This document shows positions 16,198-26,973 of a DNA stretch of 64,000 nt, piece after piece (position 1 is the first letter of the stretch; each line of letters begins with the position of its first letter). This DNA is from an uncultured Eubacterium sp. Lineage in GTDB: Bacteria; Bacillota; Clostridia; Lachnospirales; Lachnospiraceae. A program made the position numbers and the translations under genes. The notes beneath the pieces are model-generated. The model saw only the letters and a list, made by a program, of their open reading frames with translations. It ran no database searches and was not told the origin of the DNA. The DNA is taken from assembly GCA_910584065.1 (NCBI GenBank), contig CAJTZN010000016.1:1-64000 (forward strand). Direction: 5' to 3'.

Positions 16198-18891
16198 ATG
16201 AAAGAAATGAGAAAGGCATTGAGCCTGCTCATGACGGCGCTTTTGCTGTCATCTGCTATCGGAACAGATATGATGCAGGCGGCGCACAAGGCTAAAAAGC
16301 AGGCAGCTGTAGTTTCGCACGTAAAGATAAAAATCATGGGAAAGAGGCTCAGGGTACAAAAGGGAAAAAAGTTTCATCTGGCGATGGACATAAAAGTAAA
16401 ACCTAATAAGAAAAAGTATAAAAAAATCAAGTTTACCACTTCTAATAGGAAAGTCGTGTCCGTTAGTTCCCGGGGGATTTTAAAGGGACGGCGGGTGGGA
16501 ACCGCGCGCATCATGGCTGTATCGAAAACGGACGCGCGGAAAAGGGCATCCCTATCCGTTTCTGTGACAAAGGATGTTTTGGTGAGACATATCCGGCTGA
16601 ATAGATCAAGTATAGAAGCTAGTGTGTATGATGAGGATGATATCCGGCTGTCTGTTCGCAGGATATCTCCGGTCAATGCAAAGAACAAACGGATCAAGTG
16701 GTTTTCCAGTGATAAAGAGATAGTGGATATAAGTGATGACGGCGTGGTGACGACCGGGAGTGCTGGAGAAGCGGAGATCATCGCTGCAGCCGCGGATCAG
16801 GGCGGCGCGTATGCCGTATGCCGTGTGACAGTGCGGAATGCCAAATGGCAGGACGGTTATACAGGGCAATTAGTGGAAATGCCAAAAGTGACACCGCCGG
16901 CTGCGGATGGCGGCAGTGCAGCCGTATTTCCTTTGGTTACGCCGCCGCGTGAAATGGCGGATACGCCGGAACTGGCTGTCACACCGGAACCAACTCATAC
17001 ATCAGAACCAGTCCGTACATCAATGCCCACCGGAATACCAGCTTTTACACCCGCGGGGACGAATCCGCCGGTGACAGATTCTTCGGCAGTACCGGTGCCG
17101 ATTGCCACATGGGAGCCAACTGATGTGCCGGTGCCGGTTTGTACATCGACACCGGTTGTAATACCAACTATTACACCGATGCCGGCGCATACACCGCCAG
17201 TACATATACCGGTATTTACGCCTATGCCGACTCATACACCGCCAGCACATATACCGACGTTTACACCGCCAGCGCATACGCCGGCATTTCCATCTATGCC
17301 GACTTACACACCGGCGATTACATCAATACCGGCGCAAATACCGACATTTCCACCTATACCGACCAGTATGCCGACGCCGGTGATCAAACCGACGTTTACG
17401 CCTGTGCCGCCGCCAATCCTGCCGACAGAAGTACCAGAACCGGTTTGTACACCGATGCCGGAGTCGGGAATATTGGAAGAAGCTGTGAAAGATCCGGATG
17501 AGGTTTCGGCCCTGAAGGAGATCATAGCAGAACAGCGCGCACGGGGAGCAGAGGTCAGTGAGTCTTTGGATGATCGACAGTATCTCTGGAACGAAAAGGG
17601 GAATTTGGTAGAAATCGCATGGGGATCCGCATGGGATCCTGACACGGGTCAGTATAAGAGTAGAAACCTGAGCGGCAGCATTTCTTTTTCCGCATTTCAG
17701 GAGTTAAGATACGTGGAGTGTTCCGACAATCAGCTGAGTAATCTGGATATAAGCCAGAACAGGGTGTTGGAACAACTGTCTTGTGATGGAAATAAGCTGA
17801 CCGGTCTGGACACAAGCCAGAACAGGGAACTGAAGGGACTATGGTGTCAGGAAAACCGGTTGGTCAGTCTGGATGTAAGCCAGAATATGAAACTGGAGAG
17901 GCTGTCCTGCTCAAATAATCAATTGAGACATCTGGACGTAAGTGGGAATCCGGCACTGAAGGAATTGTCTTGTGCCAGCAATAATTTGGTCAGTTTGGAA
18001 GTGAGCGGGAATCCGAAACTGGAGCGCCTGTATTGCTGCTATAATCAGCTGGTTAGTCTGGAAATATTCGGGCATTCGCTGTTGAAATATTTGGACTGCG
18101 GCAATAACCAGATAGCCAGTTTGGAAGTGAGCGGGAATCCGGAGCTGGAACGCCTGTATTGCAGCAATAATCAGCTGGTCAGTCTGAATGTAAGCGGAAA
18201 TCCGTTATTAAAAGAGCTGTCCTGCGATGGTAATAAGTTAAAAGATCTGGAAGTGAGTGGGAATCCGGAACTGGAGATACTATTTTGCGGCAGTAATGGG
18301 ATCAGCAGTCTGGATGTGGGCAAAAACGCGAAACTGCGCCATCTGGAGTGCTATAAAAATCAGCTGTCCAGTCTGGACGTAAGTGTGCAGCCACAGCTGA
18401 GATACCTGGACTGTTACGAGAATCAGCTGAGCAGTCTGGATGTAAGCGGAAATCCGGAGCTGGAACGCCTGAATTGTTACAAGAACTGTCTAAGCAGTCT
18501 GGATGTGGGCAAAAATCCGAAACTAAAGATTTTTTCGTGTTCTGGTAATCAGCTGGCCAGTTTGGATGTAAGCGGGAATCCGAAACTGGAATGTCTGTAT
18601 TGTTCCGAGAATCAGCTGGGCAGTCTGGAGTTAAGCGGGAACCCGGAACTGGGCAGACTTAATTGTTGGAAGAATTGTTTAAGCAGTCTGGATGTAAGCG
18701 GGAATCCAAAATTGTACTATCTGGAGTGCGGCAGTAACCAGCTGGTTAGTTTAGATGTGAGTCAGAATCCTAAATTGGAGGAGTTGTATTGTTGTGATAA
18801 TCAGCTGGTCAGCCTGGATGTAAGTGGGAATCCGTTACTGAAGCAGCTCTACTATGATTGGCAGGTGGAAGTGACCGGCTATAAGAAGTGA
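16198..18891 (+). CDS. Secreted LRR protein with two BIG2 domains
   Basis: I place the start at ATG 16198, seven bases after GGAG; an ATG at 16186 is also possible. The order is: signal peptide, two BIG2 Ig-like domains (about 40-210), a very long Thr/Pro linker of TPMPTHTPPA-type units (about 235-430), a short cap, then about eighteen leucine-rich repeats (about 490-890). The repeats read (L)xC-x-x-N-x-L-x-x-L-(D/E)-V-S-x-N-P-x-L. The repeats run to the C-terminus without a cap or anchor. It follows the BspA-like gene by 20 bases and probably shares its transcript. Likely an adhesin or carbohydrate-binding surface protein; the ligand is unknown. Confidence 0.85.
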   Translation: MKEMRKALSLLMTALLLSSAIGTDMMQAAHKAKKQAAVVSHVKIKIMGKRLRVQKGKKFHLAMDIKVKPNKKKYKKIKFTTSNRKVVSVSSRGILKGRRVGTARIMAVSKTDARKRASLSVSVTKDVLVRHIRLNRSSIEASVYDEDDIRLSVRRISPVNAKNKRIKWFSSDKEIVDISDDGVVTTGSAGEAEIIAAAADQGGAYAVCRVTVRNAKWQDGYTGQLVEMPKVTPPAADGGSAAVFPLVTPPREMADTPELAVTPEPTHTSEPVRTSMPTGIPAFTPAGTNPPVTDSSAVPVPIATWEPTDVPVPVCTSTPVVIPTITPMPAHTPPVHIPVFTPMPTHTPPAHIPTFTPPAHTPAFPSMPTYTPAITSIPAQIPTFPPIPTSMPTPVIKPTFTPVPPPILPTEVPEPVCTPMPESGILEEAVKDPDEVSALKEIIAEQRARGAEVSESLDDRQYLWNEKGNLVEIAWGSAWDPDTGQYKSRNLSGSISFSAFQELRYVECSDNQLSNLDISQNRVLEQLSCDGNKLTGLDTSQNRELKGLWCQENRLVSLDVSQNMKLERLSCSNNQLRHLDVSGNPALKELSCASNNLVSLEVSGNPKLERLYCCYNQLVSLEIFGHSLLKYLDCGNNQIASLEVSGNPELERLYCSNNQLVSLNVSGNPLLKELSCDGNKLKDLEVSGNPELEILFCGSNGISSLDVGKNAKLRHLECYKNQLSSLDVSVQPQLRYLDCYENQLSSLDVSGNPELERLNCYKNCLSSLDVGKNPKLKIFSCSGNQLASLDVSGNPKLECLYCSENQLGSLELSGNPELGRLNCWKNCLSSLDVSGNPKLYYLECGSNQLVSLDVSQNPKLEELYCCDNQLVSLDVSGNPLLKQLYYDWQVEVTGYKK

Positions 18892-18931
18892 AAAAAATGG
18901 AAAAAATTCCGGAACTTATTTGTGGTATGAT
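18888..18931 (+). promoter_or_regulatory. A-rich promoter element (copy 2)
   Basis: GTGAAAAAAATGGAAAAAATT (18888-18908) overlaps the stop of the previous gene. It is followed after 17 bases by an extended -10, TGGTATGAT (-10 at 18926-18931). It matches the element at 10864-10906 in sequence and spacing. Confidence 0.5.
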
Positions 18932-18961
18932 TTCTAAAAATCACCTAAAAGGAGGAACGGA

Positions 18962-21784
18962 ATGAAAATGAAAGAAGTGAGAAAAGCGGTCAGTTTGCTG
19001 CTCGCAGCTGCGCTCTTGTTAACGATGGTTGACGGCCGCGGAGGTGTACAGGCGGCGAAAAAAAGCAAAAAAGCGAAAGCCAGGGTTTCTTCTGTGAAGA
19101 TTATGAATGCGGGGAAGAAACTGCGGCTGCAAAAAGGAAAAAAATTTTCGCTGAAAACGAGTGTGAAGGTGAAACCAAATAAAAGTAAGTTTAAGAAACT
19201 GAAATTTACGTCTTCAAACCGGAAGGTCGTGCTAGTAAGCTCTCGCGGTGTCCTGAAGGGACTGCGTGTGGGAACGGCCAGGGTCACGGCGGAGTCTAAG
19301 TCGAATCCTAAAAAGAAAGCGTCTTTGTCTGTTTCCGTGACAAAGGATGTTTTAGTGACGGATATCAGGTTAAATAAGACGAAGATTACCGTGGACGAAT
19401 TTAGCGAGGATGAGATCCAGCTGTCGGTCAGGAAAATACTGCCGGCAAACGCAAAAAATAAAGAGGTGGAATGGTCCTCAAGTAATGATGACATAGCGGA
19501 AGTGGATGAAGATGGCGTAGTCACGCCGGGAGGTGTCGGGACGGCGACGATCACTGCGACGGCGGCGGACCGGGGCGGCGCATATGCGACATGCCGGGTT
19601 ACCGTGAAAGAGAATGGGGACGGGGGGGATGAAACAGAAGCTACGCAGCAGCCGGCTCGTGTGACACAGGAACCGACGGGGAAGCCGGCCGAGGAGACGC
19701 AGGAGCCGACAAAGAAACCGGTCGAGGAGACGCAGGAGCCGACAAAGAAGCCGGCCGAGGAGACGCAGGAGCCGACAAAGAAGCCGGCCGGTGAGACACA
19801 GGAGCCGACGAGGAAGCCGGCCGCACCGACGGAGACACCAACTGTACCGACGGAAACACATAATTCTCCGACGAAAAATCCTGCGGAAGTGACGGAAACA
19901 CCGGCATATGTGACACAGTCACCGACAAAGACATCGGCTGCACCGACGGAAACATCAGCTGCACCGACGGAGACATCAGTTGCTCCGACAACGACACCAG
20001 CCGCACCGACGGTGACGCCAGCAAGAATCAAAAAGGTCAGTCTTACGAATGACAACGTATTTTTTAAAACTGGTTTGGAGGATAAAGAGGGGAATCGTGA
20101 CCAGGACATAGCGGCAACTGAACACGCAGATGGAAGTATTACGTATGATACTTCGGCCTTGCAAAGTGGCGGGGGCATGTCCTTTTACGCGAATGATGAC
20201 CAGAGCCCGCTCGATATGAGCAAGTATTCGAGAATAATCGTAACGGTGTCATCCCCGCAGGAGAATACGGATATGTCGATTTCCCTTCAGTCTGACCGGA
20301 TCGGAGAGTCGTCACAACCACAAGTATTTGCCGGTAGTATAAAATATGGTTGTATGAATGAGGCAAATAAGAGATACCAGTTTGTGATTGATTTGACGCA
20401 GGCGTCTTATGATCCTGGGAATGACGGATTGGATGCGTACGGGGTATATGTCAAATACAACGGCTATAAAAAGCCAAGCGAAGATGCGACGGACGAGGAG
20501 AAAAGAGCCCTGAGGAAAACGATTACGATCCATTCGATCGAACTGGTCAGGAAAATCAGGAACGAAGCGGAAGTGGCAGCACTAAAACGGATGATCACAG
20601 AACAGAAGGCGCTCGGAGCCACAGTCGGTGAAGATGTGGATGACTATCACGAATACGGATGGAATGACGAAGGGCATTTAGAGGAGATTAGGTGGGGCGA
20701 GAAAGATCTGAGTGGAGATCTCTCATTTGCAGCATTCAAAGAGCTGACAGGTTTGGAGTGTGGCGGGAATCAGCTGAGCAGTCTGGATGTGAGTCAGAAT
20801 CCGGAACTGACACGGTTGTGGTGTCGGAATAATCAGTTAAGCAGTCTGGATGTGAGTCGGAATCCAAAGCTGACAGTTTTGGAGTGTGACTATAATCAAT
20901 TAAGTAGTCTTGATGTAAGCCGGAATGTAGAACTGACACGGTTGTGGTGTCGGAATAATCAGTTAAGCAGTTTGGATGTAAGCCGGAATGTGCAACTGAC
21001 AGAGTTGTGGTGTGACGATAATCAGTTAAGTAGTCTTGATGTAAGCCGGAATGTAGAACTGAAAGAGTTGTTGTGTAACCATAATCAGCTAAGCAGCCTT
21101 GATGTAAGCCGGAATGTAGAACTGACACGGTTGTGGTGTCAAGATAACCAGCTGAGTAGTTTGGATTTGAGTAATAACCGTAAGTTGTCTTCGTTCAACT
21201 ATGATAAAAATGTAAAACTGATTGGCTGGGGAGAAGTGCCGGAATTTGATCCGACTAAGAAGGTAGAAAATGTGACACTTGAGTATGGCGACGAGGGGTA
21301 TTTGTTTAAAAAAGCGGATCGGGTACTGTTTTCGGATGCGGTAAAAGGTTATCCAGAAGATGGGATTGATGTACGTTATTATAACAAAGTCATTGTGAAG
21401 TATACGTGTGATGTGGAGTTGGGAAAAGAAGTGGCGGGATGGGCCGGAAAGTCAGTGTTGAATACGACGGATGTAGCTGTGCCCAATGATGTGTACGGGG
21501 ATGGCATATGCGTTCGGTACTTTGATGATGCTGATTATAAAGACGGCAGCTATACAGTAGAGTATAACATAAAAGAGACAGAGAAATTCGGAGGCGTTTT
21601 GTCTGAGTTCGATTTTGATAAGGCAGGACTGATCAATTGTATAACTGTGATGCTGTCAGGGGAAAACCCATATGTGGATAGCGAGGATGGAAGTGAAAAG
21701 GGCGTGAACTTAAGATTGCGCTCTATTGAGTTTGTGGCGGAGGAAGAAGCGAATCCGGATGAGGTGCTGCACTTCAAGATTTAG
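18962..21784 (+). CDS. Secreted LRR protein with BIG2 and CBM-like domains
   Basis: This 940-residue protein starts at ATG 18962 after AAGGAGGAACGGA. The order is: signal peptide (to about 32), two BIG2 domains (about 40-215), and a linker of tandem EPTKKPAEETQ units (about 220-355). Next comes beta-rich module A (about 360-525, beginning VSLTNDNVFFKTGLED), nine leucine-rich repeats with the unit N-Q-L-S-S-L-D-V-S-R-N (about 590-740), and beta-rich module B (about 745-930, with GIDVRYYNKVIV and NPYVDSEDGSEKGVN). Modules A and B look like carbohydrate-binding jelly-rolls but I cannot assign a family. It is a close paralogue of the next gene. Confidence 0.85.
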   Translation: MKMKEVRKAVSLLLAAALLLTMVDGRGGVQAAKKSKKAKARVSSVKIMNAGKKLRLQKGKKFSLKTSVKVKPNKSKFKKLKFTSSNRKVVLVSSRGVLKGLRVGTARVTAESKSNPKKKASLSVSVTKDVLVTDIRLNKTKITVDEFSEDEIQLSVRKILPANAKNKEVEWSSSNDDIAEVDEDGVVTPGGVGTATITATAADRGGAYATCRVTVKENGDGGDETEATQQPARVTQEPTGKPAEETQEPTKKPVEETQEPTKKPAEETQEPTKKPAGETQEPTRKPAAPTETPTVPTETHNSPTKNPAEVTETPAYVTQSPTKTSAAPTETSAAPTETSVAPTTTPAAPTVTPARIKKVSLTNDNVFFKTGLEDKEGNRDQDIAATEHADGSITYDTSALQSGGGMSFYANDDQSPLDMSKYSRIIVTVSSPQENTDMSISLQSDRIGESSQPQVFAGSIKYGCMNEANKRYQFVIDLTQASYDPGNDGLDAYGVYVKYNGYKKPSEDATDEEKRALRKTITIHSIELVRKIRNEAEVAALKRMITEQKALGATVGEDVDDYHEYGWNDEGHLEEIRWGEKDLSGDLSFAAFKELTGLECGGNQLSSLDVSQNPELTRLWCRNNQLSSLDVSRNPKLTVLECDYNQLSSLDVSRNVELTRLWCRNNQLSSLDVSRNVQLTELWCDDNQLSSLDVSRNVELKELLCNHNQLSSLDVSRNVELTRLWCQDNQLSSLDLSNNRKLSSFNYDKNVKLIGWGEVPEFDPTKKVENVTLEYGDEGYLFKKADRVLFSDAVKGYPEDGIDVRYYNKVIVKYTCDVELGKEVAGWAGKSVLNTTDVAVPNDVYGDGICVRYFDDADYKDGSYTVEYNIKETEKFGGVLSEFDFDKAGLINCITVMLSGENPYVDSEDGSEKGVNLRLRSIEFVAEEEANPDEVLHFKI

Positions 21785-21823
21785 AATGCAAAGAATAAAT
21801 TAGTAAGAAAGAAGGGGTGATCT

Positions 21824-24800
21824 ATGCAAAAGATCCAAAAGGTAATGTGCCTGTTTGTAGCAGCTGCGCTTTTGTTAACGATGGTTGACGGACAGGGAAA
21901 CGCACTGGCGGCAAAAAAAGGGAAAACAGAGCGGACTAAGGTTTCTTCCGTGAAGTTTACGAATACGGGAAAGAAACTGCGGCTGCAAAAGGGAAAACGG
22001 TTTAAGCTGAAAACAAGTGTGAAGGTGAAACCGAACAAAGGAGCATACAAAAAACTGAAATTCACCTCATCTAACCGGAAGGTAGTGCCTGTAAATTCCC
22101 ACGGTTCCTTAAAGGGACTGCGTGTGGGAACAGCGAAGATCACAGCGTCATCAAAGACGAATCCGAAAAAGAAGGCTTCGGTCACGGTTTCCGTGACAAA
22201 GGACGTACTGGTGACCGGCATCCGGCTGAACCGGACAAAGATTACCGTCGATGAGTACAATGAGGATGAGATACAGCTTTCTGTGAGGAAAATACTTCCG
22301 TCGAACGCAAAGAACAAGGAAGTCGAATGGTTTTCCAGTGATGAAGATGTGGCGGACGTCGATGAGGATGGTCTGGTGACGACGGGAGATGTCGGGACGG
22401 CCACGATCACGGCGGAAGCGGCAGATCAGGGCGGTGCGTATGCGACATGCCGGATCATCGTGACAGAAAATGAGGATCAGGGGGATGAGGAGCCGGATGA
22501 CAGCAAGGCAGAACCATCGGAGCAGACGAAAGGGCCATCCGTAAGCGGGAACACGGATGGAACAACGGAGTCGGCGCAGACAACAGAACCCGTTGAGAAC
22601 GATGTAACGGCGCTGCCAGATGTTCCGTCCTCTTCTCCGGAGGGAACCCTTCCAACGGCTGCGGCAACAAAAAAGCCGACGGCAAAACCAATTCCGGAAA
22701 AGACTGAAAAGCCAGTGCAAACACCGAAACCGAAGTGGACGCCGGATCCGGAGAAGAAAGTCGAGGATATCACGCTGACATTCGGGAACGGCATGGGTTA
22801 TCTGTTCGAGAATGCGAGCCAGGTGAAGTTTGCGGATGCCGACAATTACCCCGAAGAGGGGATTGATGTGCGTTACTACGACAAAGTTACGGTAAAGTAT
22901 ACGTCGGACAGGGAAATGCTCCTTGGTGACAATGGATGGTATGGAAAGGCGACCCTGAGTTCGACTGATGAGAGACTTGGCTGTACACCGTACACTGACG
23001 GCCTGTACCGCAGATACCTAGGTGATGTTCCATATGAAAACGGTTGCTATGCAGTTCAATACAATATCAAAGAGGTCGGGGAGCACGGCGGTCTGCTTTA
23101 TGGATATGAGTTTGAAGAGGTTGGCTTGATCGACTGTGTGAGCGTACAGCTTGATATAGATGCGAATCCATATGTGGACAGCGAAGGCGGCGCAGAAAAA
23201 GGCGTGAATTTCAGGCTGATGTCAATCGAATTTTCGAATGGCGGCGGGAAGAAACCAGAAAAGACGACGATACCATCGACGGCAGATCCGGAGGGGACGG
23301 CGATACCGCCAACGGCGGGTCCGCAGGAAACGCCGGCTGATCAACCGACCTGGACGCCCGGCCCGGCTGGCAGCAGGAACGTCACGCTGTCGAATAACAA
23401 CGTATTTTTTAAAACCGGTCTGGAGGATGAATACGGGGGAAGAGGTTCCACGGTAACAGGAACGGAATATACGGATGGAGGTATTTCATTTCGCACATCG
23501 GCCCTGTACAGTGGCGGAGGCATGTCATTCTATGTCAATGAGGATAAAAGCCCGCTGGATCTGAGCCGGTATTCGGAAATCATTGTGACGCTCTCATCGC
23601 CGCAGGAGGAAACGGATATAGGGATTTCCCTTCAGTCTGATTAGATCGGGGAATGGTCAGAACCCGAGAATTTTGAAGGCAGCGTAACATTTGACTGCCT
23701 GCACGAGGCAAACCGGTTATACCGCTTTGCGATCGATCTCGGCAAAATAGCAGAATATCCCGAAAATGACGGACTGGAAGCCTACGGGGTTTTTGTCAAG
23801 TACGACGGCTATGGAAGGCCGAGCGAAGACGCAACGGATGAAGTGAAAAAGGCGCTAAAGAAAACGGTTATGATCCATGCCATCGAGCTGATCGCCAAAG
23901 AAGGGATGGAAAAACAGAAAGATCCGGATGAAGCGGCTGCACTGGAACAGATCATTGCCAGCCAGCGCGAGCTCGGCGCGTTGGTCAGCGAGGATCTGGA
24001 TAGTGATGAGTACAGATGGAACGGGGAAGGGAAGCTTACGGGAATCCGCTGGGGAAGAACGGCGGAAATGGCAGGAAGAAACCTGAGCGGGAGTATTTCA
24101 TTTTCCACATTTCCTGCATTAGAGTGGCTGGATTGTGAGGGCAGCCTGCTGAGCGGTCTGGATGTGAGCGGCAACTCGGAACTGAAAACGTTCAACTGTT
24201 CCGATAATCAGCTGGAAACGCTGGATGTGAGCGGGAATCCGGAACTGAAAGTGCTGAACTGTTCCGGTAATCAGCTGGAAACGCTGGATGTGACAGCAAA
24301 TCCGGCACTGTTAAACCTCAATTGTTCCGGGAATCGGCTGGAGGAACTGGATGTGAGTAAAAACCTGGCACTGGAGTATCTGCGGTGTACGGATAACAAC
24401 TTAGAAAGTCTCGATACAACGGATAATCAGGATTTGAAATTGCTGGAATGTGACGAACAGGTAAAAAAGACTGGCTGGGGAGAGATCCCGACGTTTGATC
24501 CGGATAAAGCGGTCGAAAATGTGACGCTCGGGTATGGCGAGGACGGCTACCTGTTTGAAGAAATGGAACTGGTTCCATTTTCGGATGCGGAAACGGGTTA
24601 TCCGGAGGAAGGGATTGATGTGCGTTACTATGATCGAGTCATCGTTACGTATACGTGCGACAGAGAACTGAAAACCGACGGGGTCGGATGGAGCGGGAAA
24701 TCAACGCTGAATTCGATGGACATAACAGTAGGCAGCCCGGCGTATGGAGACGGAATGTTCTGCCGGCATTTTATGACGATGGATTATGAGGATGGCGGCT

Positions 24801-24988
24801 ATAAAGTGGAGTACGACATTCGGAACAGTTACCTGAATGGGTACAGTTTTGATCAGCTGGGGTTGATCGACTGCGTAGGACTGCAGTTGAGTTCGGTTGC
24901 AAATCCGTATGTCGACAGCGAGGATGGAAGCAGGAAAGGCGTGAATATCCGGTTAAAGTCGATCGAGTTTATCGTGGATAAAGAATAG
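21824..24988 (+). pseudogene. Secreted LRR protein interrupted by in-frame amber codon
   Basis: One frame runs 21824-24988 with a single interruption, TAG at 23642-23644 (codon 607). Before it: signal peptide, two BIG2 domains, linker, module B (about 312-465), linker, and the first part of module A. After it, the same frame stays open for 447 codons and completes module A, about five leucine-rich repeats and a second module B ending NPYVDSEDGSRKGVN. In the paralogue at 18962 the interrupted position is an Arg codon (CAG TCT GAC CGG versus CAG TCT GAT TAG). Flanking sequence is otherwise intact, so the stop is recent, leaky or a sequencing error. TAG terminates the same gene at its true end, so recoding is unlikely. 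Confidence 0.85.
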
Positions 24989-25013
24989 GCGTCGGTTAAA
25001 ACGGAGCTATTTA

Positions 25014-25053
25014 AAAAACGGCACGATTCCTTAGAAAGGAGGGTGCCGTTTTT
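25014..25053. terminator. Bidirectional terminator after LRR cluster
   Basis: AAAAAACGGCAC (25013-25024) pairs with GTGCCGTTTTT (25043-25053). It has T-runs in both directions and ends the LRR cluster on the plus strand and the AAA-like gene on the minus strand. Confidence 0.85.
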
Positions 25054-25093
25054 GGATTGCAAGGCAAAGGCGGTATCGCTGTATTTGCTGACA

Positions 25094-26758
25094 TTATCCG
25101 ATCAATACCTTTTTCCCCTGGAACGCAAAGCCGTACTTGCGGATTCGTTCTTTCGCAATCCCCTGGGCTAAGAGAGTTTGCTCATATTTCTTTTCCGTGA
25201 TCTGTTTTAGCGCAGCTTGTACGGTTTCTTCTAGTGATCCTTCCTCATCCGGGTCATGTACTTTAAATTCGAGGATAATGCCATCATCGCCGGCTTGTTT
25301 CGGATTCAGCATCACATCATAGCGTCCAAAGCCGCTCTCACGGTTTGACGTTACTTCGTAGCGGTCAGAGAGATTCACTAACAGTCCGAGTACGAATCCG
25401 TGGTAAAATCTCTCTGGCATCGTAAACTCGGAAGGCTTGTTTCCCCCGTCAAAGGAACTGGCCATTTCAAGCAGTACCCGGTTCATATAGGCATTCATCT
25501 CTTTCAGGTTTCCGCGCAAAAGTGCTTTGATGAAACCATTGTAATCGCTGGCGCTCTCGTCGAACCAGTCCCGTACCATATCCTCAAAAGTCTGTTGTAC
25601 TTCATAGTTAGTCAGGGAGAGTTCGTATTCCTGTCCTTTGATCTCTATGATCTTCAGGTATCCGGCGGCCAATAGCAGGCTCCATACAGCCCGCTCGCTT
25701 CCGGAGAGTTGGTTAAATACCATTTCTTCATTAATTCTGCTCCGAATCGTTTGGCCGGACAGCAGGTGCTCGAAATCAATTTTGATTTCCCGGCTTCCTT
25801 TTCGGATCAGCTGACTCACGAGTCTGTTGGAACTTGTATTGGCCCAGTAAGGTTTTAATTTCTTTTTATTAAGAAAGCAGGTGATCGACCATGGATTATA
25901 GATATCCTTAATTTCCCCGATCGTAAAACCATCGTACCAGTGTTTCACCTCGCTTTTATTGGTCAGTTCAAATTCATCCATTGCATGAAAGACTTCTTTC
26001 TCAGTAAATCCAAAGCAGGAGGCGTATTCATCAGAAGTTGTGGTGACTACATTCAGGTTATTCAGGTCAGAAAAGAGGGATTCCTTACTGACTCTGGTAG
26101 TTCCTGTCATGATGGCTCGCTCCAAACGGGGGTTTGTTTTAAATGTATTATTGAATAGATTTCGCGTGAAGGCAACCAGTTCGTTCCAATACCCTCCGAC
26201 ATAAGCTTCCTGCAGCGGCGTATCATATTCGTCTAAAAGGATGATCACTTTCTTTCCGTAGTAACGGCACAGATAATCCGATAAGCGGTGGAGTGCCATC
26301 GGCGCATCTTCCGCTTCCATATGATCTGCCATCTGCTTATAGGCCCTTTTTTCCCCTTCTGTCATAACATCTGATTTCAGGAGAAAATAATTTTTTATAT
26401 ATTCGGTCTGCATGATTTCGCTAAACCGGCGTATCGTCATAGTATAATCGGTTTCCTTGATCCCGGCAAATGACAGGAAGATGACAGGGTATGTGCCCTG
26501 CAATTCCCTGTACCGTTCTTCTTTCCAGATGTCCAGGGCTTGGAAGATTTCGTCCTGTTTTTTGTATTTTATGCTGAAAAAACGATCCAGCATACTCATG
26601 TTCAATGTTTTTCCGAAACGTCTGGGACGGGTGATGAGCGTTACCTTATCATCGCTTTCCCACCATTCCTTTATAAAATGTGTTTTATCCACGTAGAAAT
26701 TATTTCTTGTGAGCAGTTCTCCAAAATCCTGCTCGCCGATTGATACTGTTCTTGCCAT
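25094..26758 (-). CDS. AAA-ATPase-like protein with PD-(D/E)XK nuclease domain
   Basis: The start ATG at 26758 follows GAGGTG; longer readings upstream add low-complexity residues unlike the family. The 554-residue protein begins M-A-R-T-V-S-I-G-E-Q-D-F-G-E-L. It has the AAA-ATPase_like (PF09820-type) P-loop R-P-R-R-F-G-K-T at residues 44-51, a Walker B-like VIILLDEYDTP, and a C-terminal PD-(D/E)XK-like domain with GRYDVMLNP and I-I-L-E-F-K-V. This family is abundant in gut bacteria in many copies and its function is unsettled; mobility or defence have both been proposed. It stands alone on the minus strand. Confidence 0.9.
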   Translation of the reverse strand: MARTVSIGEQDFGELLTRNNFYVDKTHFIKEWWESDDKVTLITRPRRFGKTLNMSMLDRFFSIKYKKQDEIFQALDIWKEERYRELQGTYPVIFLSFAGIKETDYTMTIRRFSEIMQTEYIKNYFLLKSDVMTEGEKRAYKQMADHMEAEDAPMALHRLSDYLCRYYGKKVIILLDEYDTPLQEAYVGGYWNELVAFTRNLFNNTFKTNPRLERAIMTGTTRVSKESLFSDLNNLNVVTTTSDEYASCFGFTEKEVFHAMDEFELTNKSEVKHWYDGFTIGEIKDIYNPWSITCFLNKKKLKPYWANTSSNRLVSQLIRKGSREIKIDFEHLLSGQTIRSRINEEMVFNQLSGSERAVWSLLLAAGYLKIIEIKGQEYELSLTNYEVQQTFEDMVRDWFDESASDYNGFIKALLRGNLKEMNAYMNRVLLEMASSFDGGNKPSEFTMPERFYHGFVLGLLVNLSDRYEVTSNRESGFGRYDVMLNPKQAGDDGIILEFKVHDPDEEGSLEETVQAALKQITEKKYEQTLLAQGIAKERIRKYGFAFQGKKVLIG

Positions 26759-26973
26759 ATTGCACCTCAATAGTCTATGAAACGGGTTGTTTGTAACTTT
26801 AAAGCTATAAATAGTATAACATAATATACTTTTTCTGGCAACTTCCTTTTTCGGGGGAAATTTTTCGGGGGAAATTTTTCCAAGGAAATCGCGCGAGGGG
26901 TGGACAGGGAGCACAGGATACCTTTTGCGATGAAACACATAGTATAAAAGTAAAAGGAAATCCGGAGGATTGT

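Noticed and set aside
21824..24988. Amber codon read as evidence for pyrrolysine or a recoded genetic code
   Set aside because: TAG is used as the normal stop of this gene and others in the window; no pyl gene is seen.
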